Origin: an uncultured bacterium
GTDB lineage: Bacteria > Verrucomicrobiota > Kiritimatiellia > CAIKKV01
Reading direction: 5' to 3'
Assembly: GCA_903828035.1 (NCBI GenBank)
Contig: CAIKKV010000163.1
Coordinates: forward strand, 1 to 6,822
DNA length: 6,822 nucleotides
Part shown: positions 5,617-6,822 of the stretch, in pieces
Layout of the letters: the number at the start of each line of letters is the position of its first letter
Numbering within the stretch: the first letter of the stretch is position 1
The notes under the pieces: generated by a model
Databases searched by the model: none
Told to the model about the DNA's origin: nothing
What the model saw: the letters and a program-made list of their open reading frames with translations, nothing else
Position numbers and translations under genes: made by a program

Positions 5617-6822
5617 AAATTTATCCGGGACCCGGTCCGGGTTGATGGCGGATTTGATGTCCACCACCACGCCTCCGTCGACCAGCCCCGCCAGCAGCTG
5701 CTCCACCGGCTCCTTCATGTAAGCCGCGTGGGCCACGGCCAGCACCACGGCATTCAGCCGGCCCCAGGTGCTCCGGTCGCTCAGCTCGATCCCGTACTCA
5801 TGCCGGGCTTCCATCGGATCGCCCATCGGATCGTGCACCACGCACTCCACGCCGAACTCCTCCAGCTCCTCGATGATGTCCGGCACGCGGCTGTTGCGCA
5901 GGTCCTTGACGTTCTCCTTGAACGACAGCCCCAGCACGCCGATCCGCGCCCCCTGGCGCATGAGCCCCTGGCCCGCCAGCAGCTTCATGGTCTTCTGAGC
6001 AATCCACATGCCCATGCTGTCGTTGATCCGGCGGCCGGACAGAATCACCTGGGGATGATACCCCAGCTCCTCGGCCTTCCAGGTCAGGTAATACGGATCC
6101 ACGCCGATGCAGTGCCCGCCCACGAGCCCCGGCCGGAACGGCAGGAAGTTCCACTTGGTGCCGGCCGCGGCCAGCACGTCCGACGTGCGGATGCCGATGC
6201 GGTCGAAAATCATGGACAGCTCGTTCATCAGGGCGATGTTCAGGTCGCGCTGCGTGTTCTCGATCACCTTCGCGGCCTCGGCCACCTTGATCGACGGCGC
6301 CCGGTGCAGGCCGGCCTTGACCACTTTTCCATACACCGACGACACCCGCTCCAGCGCTTCGGCATCCTGGCCCGAGACCACCTTGATCACCCGCGCCAGC
6401 GTGTGCTCGTGATCGCCGGGATTGATCCGCTCGGGCGAATAGCCGAGCTTGAAGTCAACCCCCTGGACCAGCCCCGACACCTTGGCCAGGATCGGCCCCA
6501 TGAACTCCTCCGTGACCCCGGGGTAAACCGTGGACTCCAGCACCACGAGGGCGCCGGGCCGCATGGCGCGGCCAATCACCTCGGCGGCGGCGCGGACGGG
6601 CTTCAGGTCGGGCTGCCGGGCCAGATCGACCGGCGTGGGCACCGCCACGATGAAAAAGGTCCGGTCCTTCAGCCGCTCCGGATCGTTCGAAAACTGCAGG
6701 GAGGTGCCGCCCAGTTCGGAGGCGGGGATTTCCCCGGCGGGATCGATCCCCTTCTTGAGCGACTCCACCTTCCACGCCTGGATGTCGAAGCCCAGCACAT
6801 CGGGGAACTCCCGCGCCAGACC
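5599..6822 (-). CDS. tviB: Nucleotide-sugar dehydrogenase, TviB/WbpO type, 5' end missing
   Basis: An NAD-dependent UDP-sugar 6-dehydrogenase of the UDP-glucose/GDP-mannose dehydrogenase superfamily, which oxidises a UDP-HexNAc in two steps to the uronic acid. The frame is open to the window edge and reads GLAREFPDVLGFDI, so only about 20 residues, including the glycine-rich start of the NAD fold, are missing. Landmarks over the 407 visible residues: VAVPTPVD, LESTVYPGVTEEF, GYSPERINPGDHEHTL, KVAEAAKVIENTQRDLNIAL, GTKWNFLPFRPGLVGGHCIGVDPYYLT with the catalytic Cys (visible residue 238), SGRRINDSMG, and LSFKENVKDLRNSRV in the C-terminal UDP-binding domain. The PERINPGD and KWNFLPFRPGLVGGHCIG stretches resemble Vi-antigen TviB and Pseudomonas WbpO, as recalled, more than UDP-glucose dehydrogenase or WecC, so UDP-GlcNAc or UDP-GalNAc is the likeliest substrate. 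It belongs to a different, convergent transcription unit and overlaps the acyltransferase gene by 18 bp. Confidence 0.93.
   Translation of the reverse strand, partial: GLAREFPDVLGFDIQAWKVESLKKGIDPAGEIPASELGGTSLQFSNDPERLKDRTFFIVAVPTPVDLARQPDLKPVRAAAEVIGRAMRPGALVVLESTVYPGVTEEFMGPILAKVSGLVQGVDFKLGYSPERINPGDHEHTLARVIKVVSGQDAEALERVSSVYGKVVKAGLHRAPSIKVAEAAKVIENTQRDLNIALMNELSMIFDRIGIRTSDVLAAAGTKWNFLPFRPGLVGGHCIGVDPYYLTWKAEELGYHPQVILSGRRINDSMGMWIAQKTMKLLAGQGLMRQGARIGVLGLSFKENVKDLRNSRVPDIIEELEEFGVECVVHDPMGDPMEARHEYGIELSDRSTWGRLNAVVLAVAHAAYMKEPVEQLLAGLVDGGVVVDIKSAINPDRVPDKFSYWRL

Overview
The window is a G+C-rich piece (roughly two-thirds G+C by eye, with strong G/C preference at third codon positions) of a bacterial cell-surface polysaccharide and protein-sorting locus. 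Gene density is high: all but one of the junctions between neighbouring genes are overlaps or gaps of about 11 bases. A LpxL/HtrB-type acyltransferase implies a Gram-negative envelope. Exosortase plus an EpsI-type partner, the DUF362-ferredoxin protein and the base composition would fit the PVC group (Verrucomicrobiota, Kiritimatiellota, Planctomycetota) or a deltaproteobacterial-type lineage. That placement is inference, because no rRNA or other marker gene is present.

Layout. Bases 1-999 hold the 3' part of a UDP-galactopyranose mutase gene (glf), which overlaps by 4 bases a family 2 glycosyltransferase gene (996-1718) of the polyprenyl-phosphate sugar transferase type. Next comes the only substantial intergenic gap (1719-1896, 178 bases). 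It is less G+C-rich than the genes and carries a weak hairpin, a perfect 7-bp dyad and a good sigma-70-like promoter whose predicted start falls on the next gene's ATG. A compact four-gene block follows on the + strand: an exosortase (1897-2847), an EpsI-family protein with an unusual four-cysteine insert (2802-3566), a DUF362 protein with a C-terminal two-cluster ferredoxin domain (3563-4678), and a LpxL-like acyltransferase (4690-5616). A nucleotide-sugar dehydrogenase of the TviB/WbpO type lies on the - strand (5599-6822, start outside the window). It overlaps the acyltransferase tail-to-tail by 18 bp.

How the genes may work together. Glf supplies UDP-galactofuranose, the dehydrogenase supplies an acidic UDP-sugar (most likely a UDP-HexNAc uronate), and the glycosyltransferase probably loads or transfers a sugar, so the flanks are nucleotide-sugar and glycan assembly. 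The exosortase/EpsI pair is the membrane machinery that processes C-terminal sorting signals on exported proteins and is commonly encoded in exopolysaccharide loci. The DUF362-ferredoxin protein and the acyltransferase are tightly linked to the exosortase genes and may add a redox-dependent and a lipid-modifying step. That link is the least explained part of the window. No sorting substrate (PEP-CTERM-like protein), RNA gene, CRISPR array or mobile element was seen.
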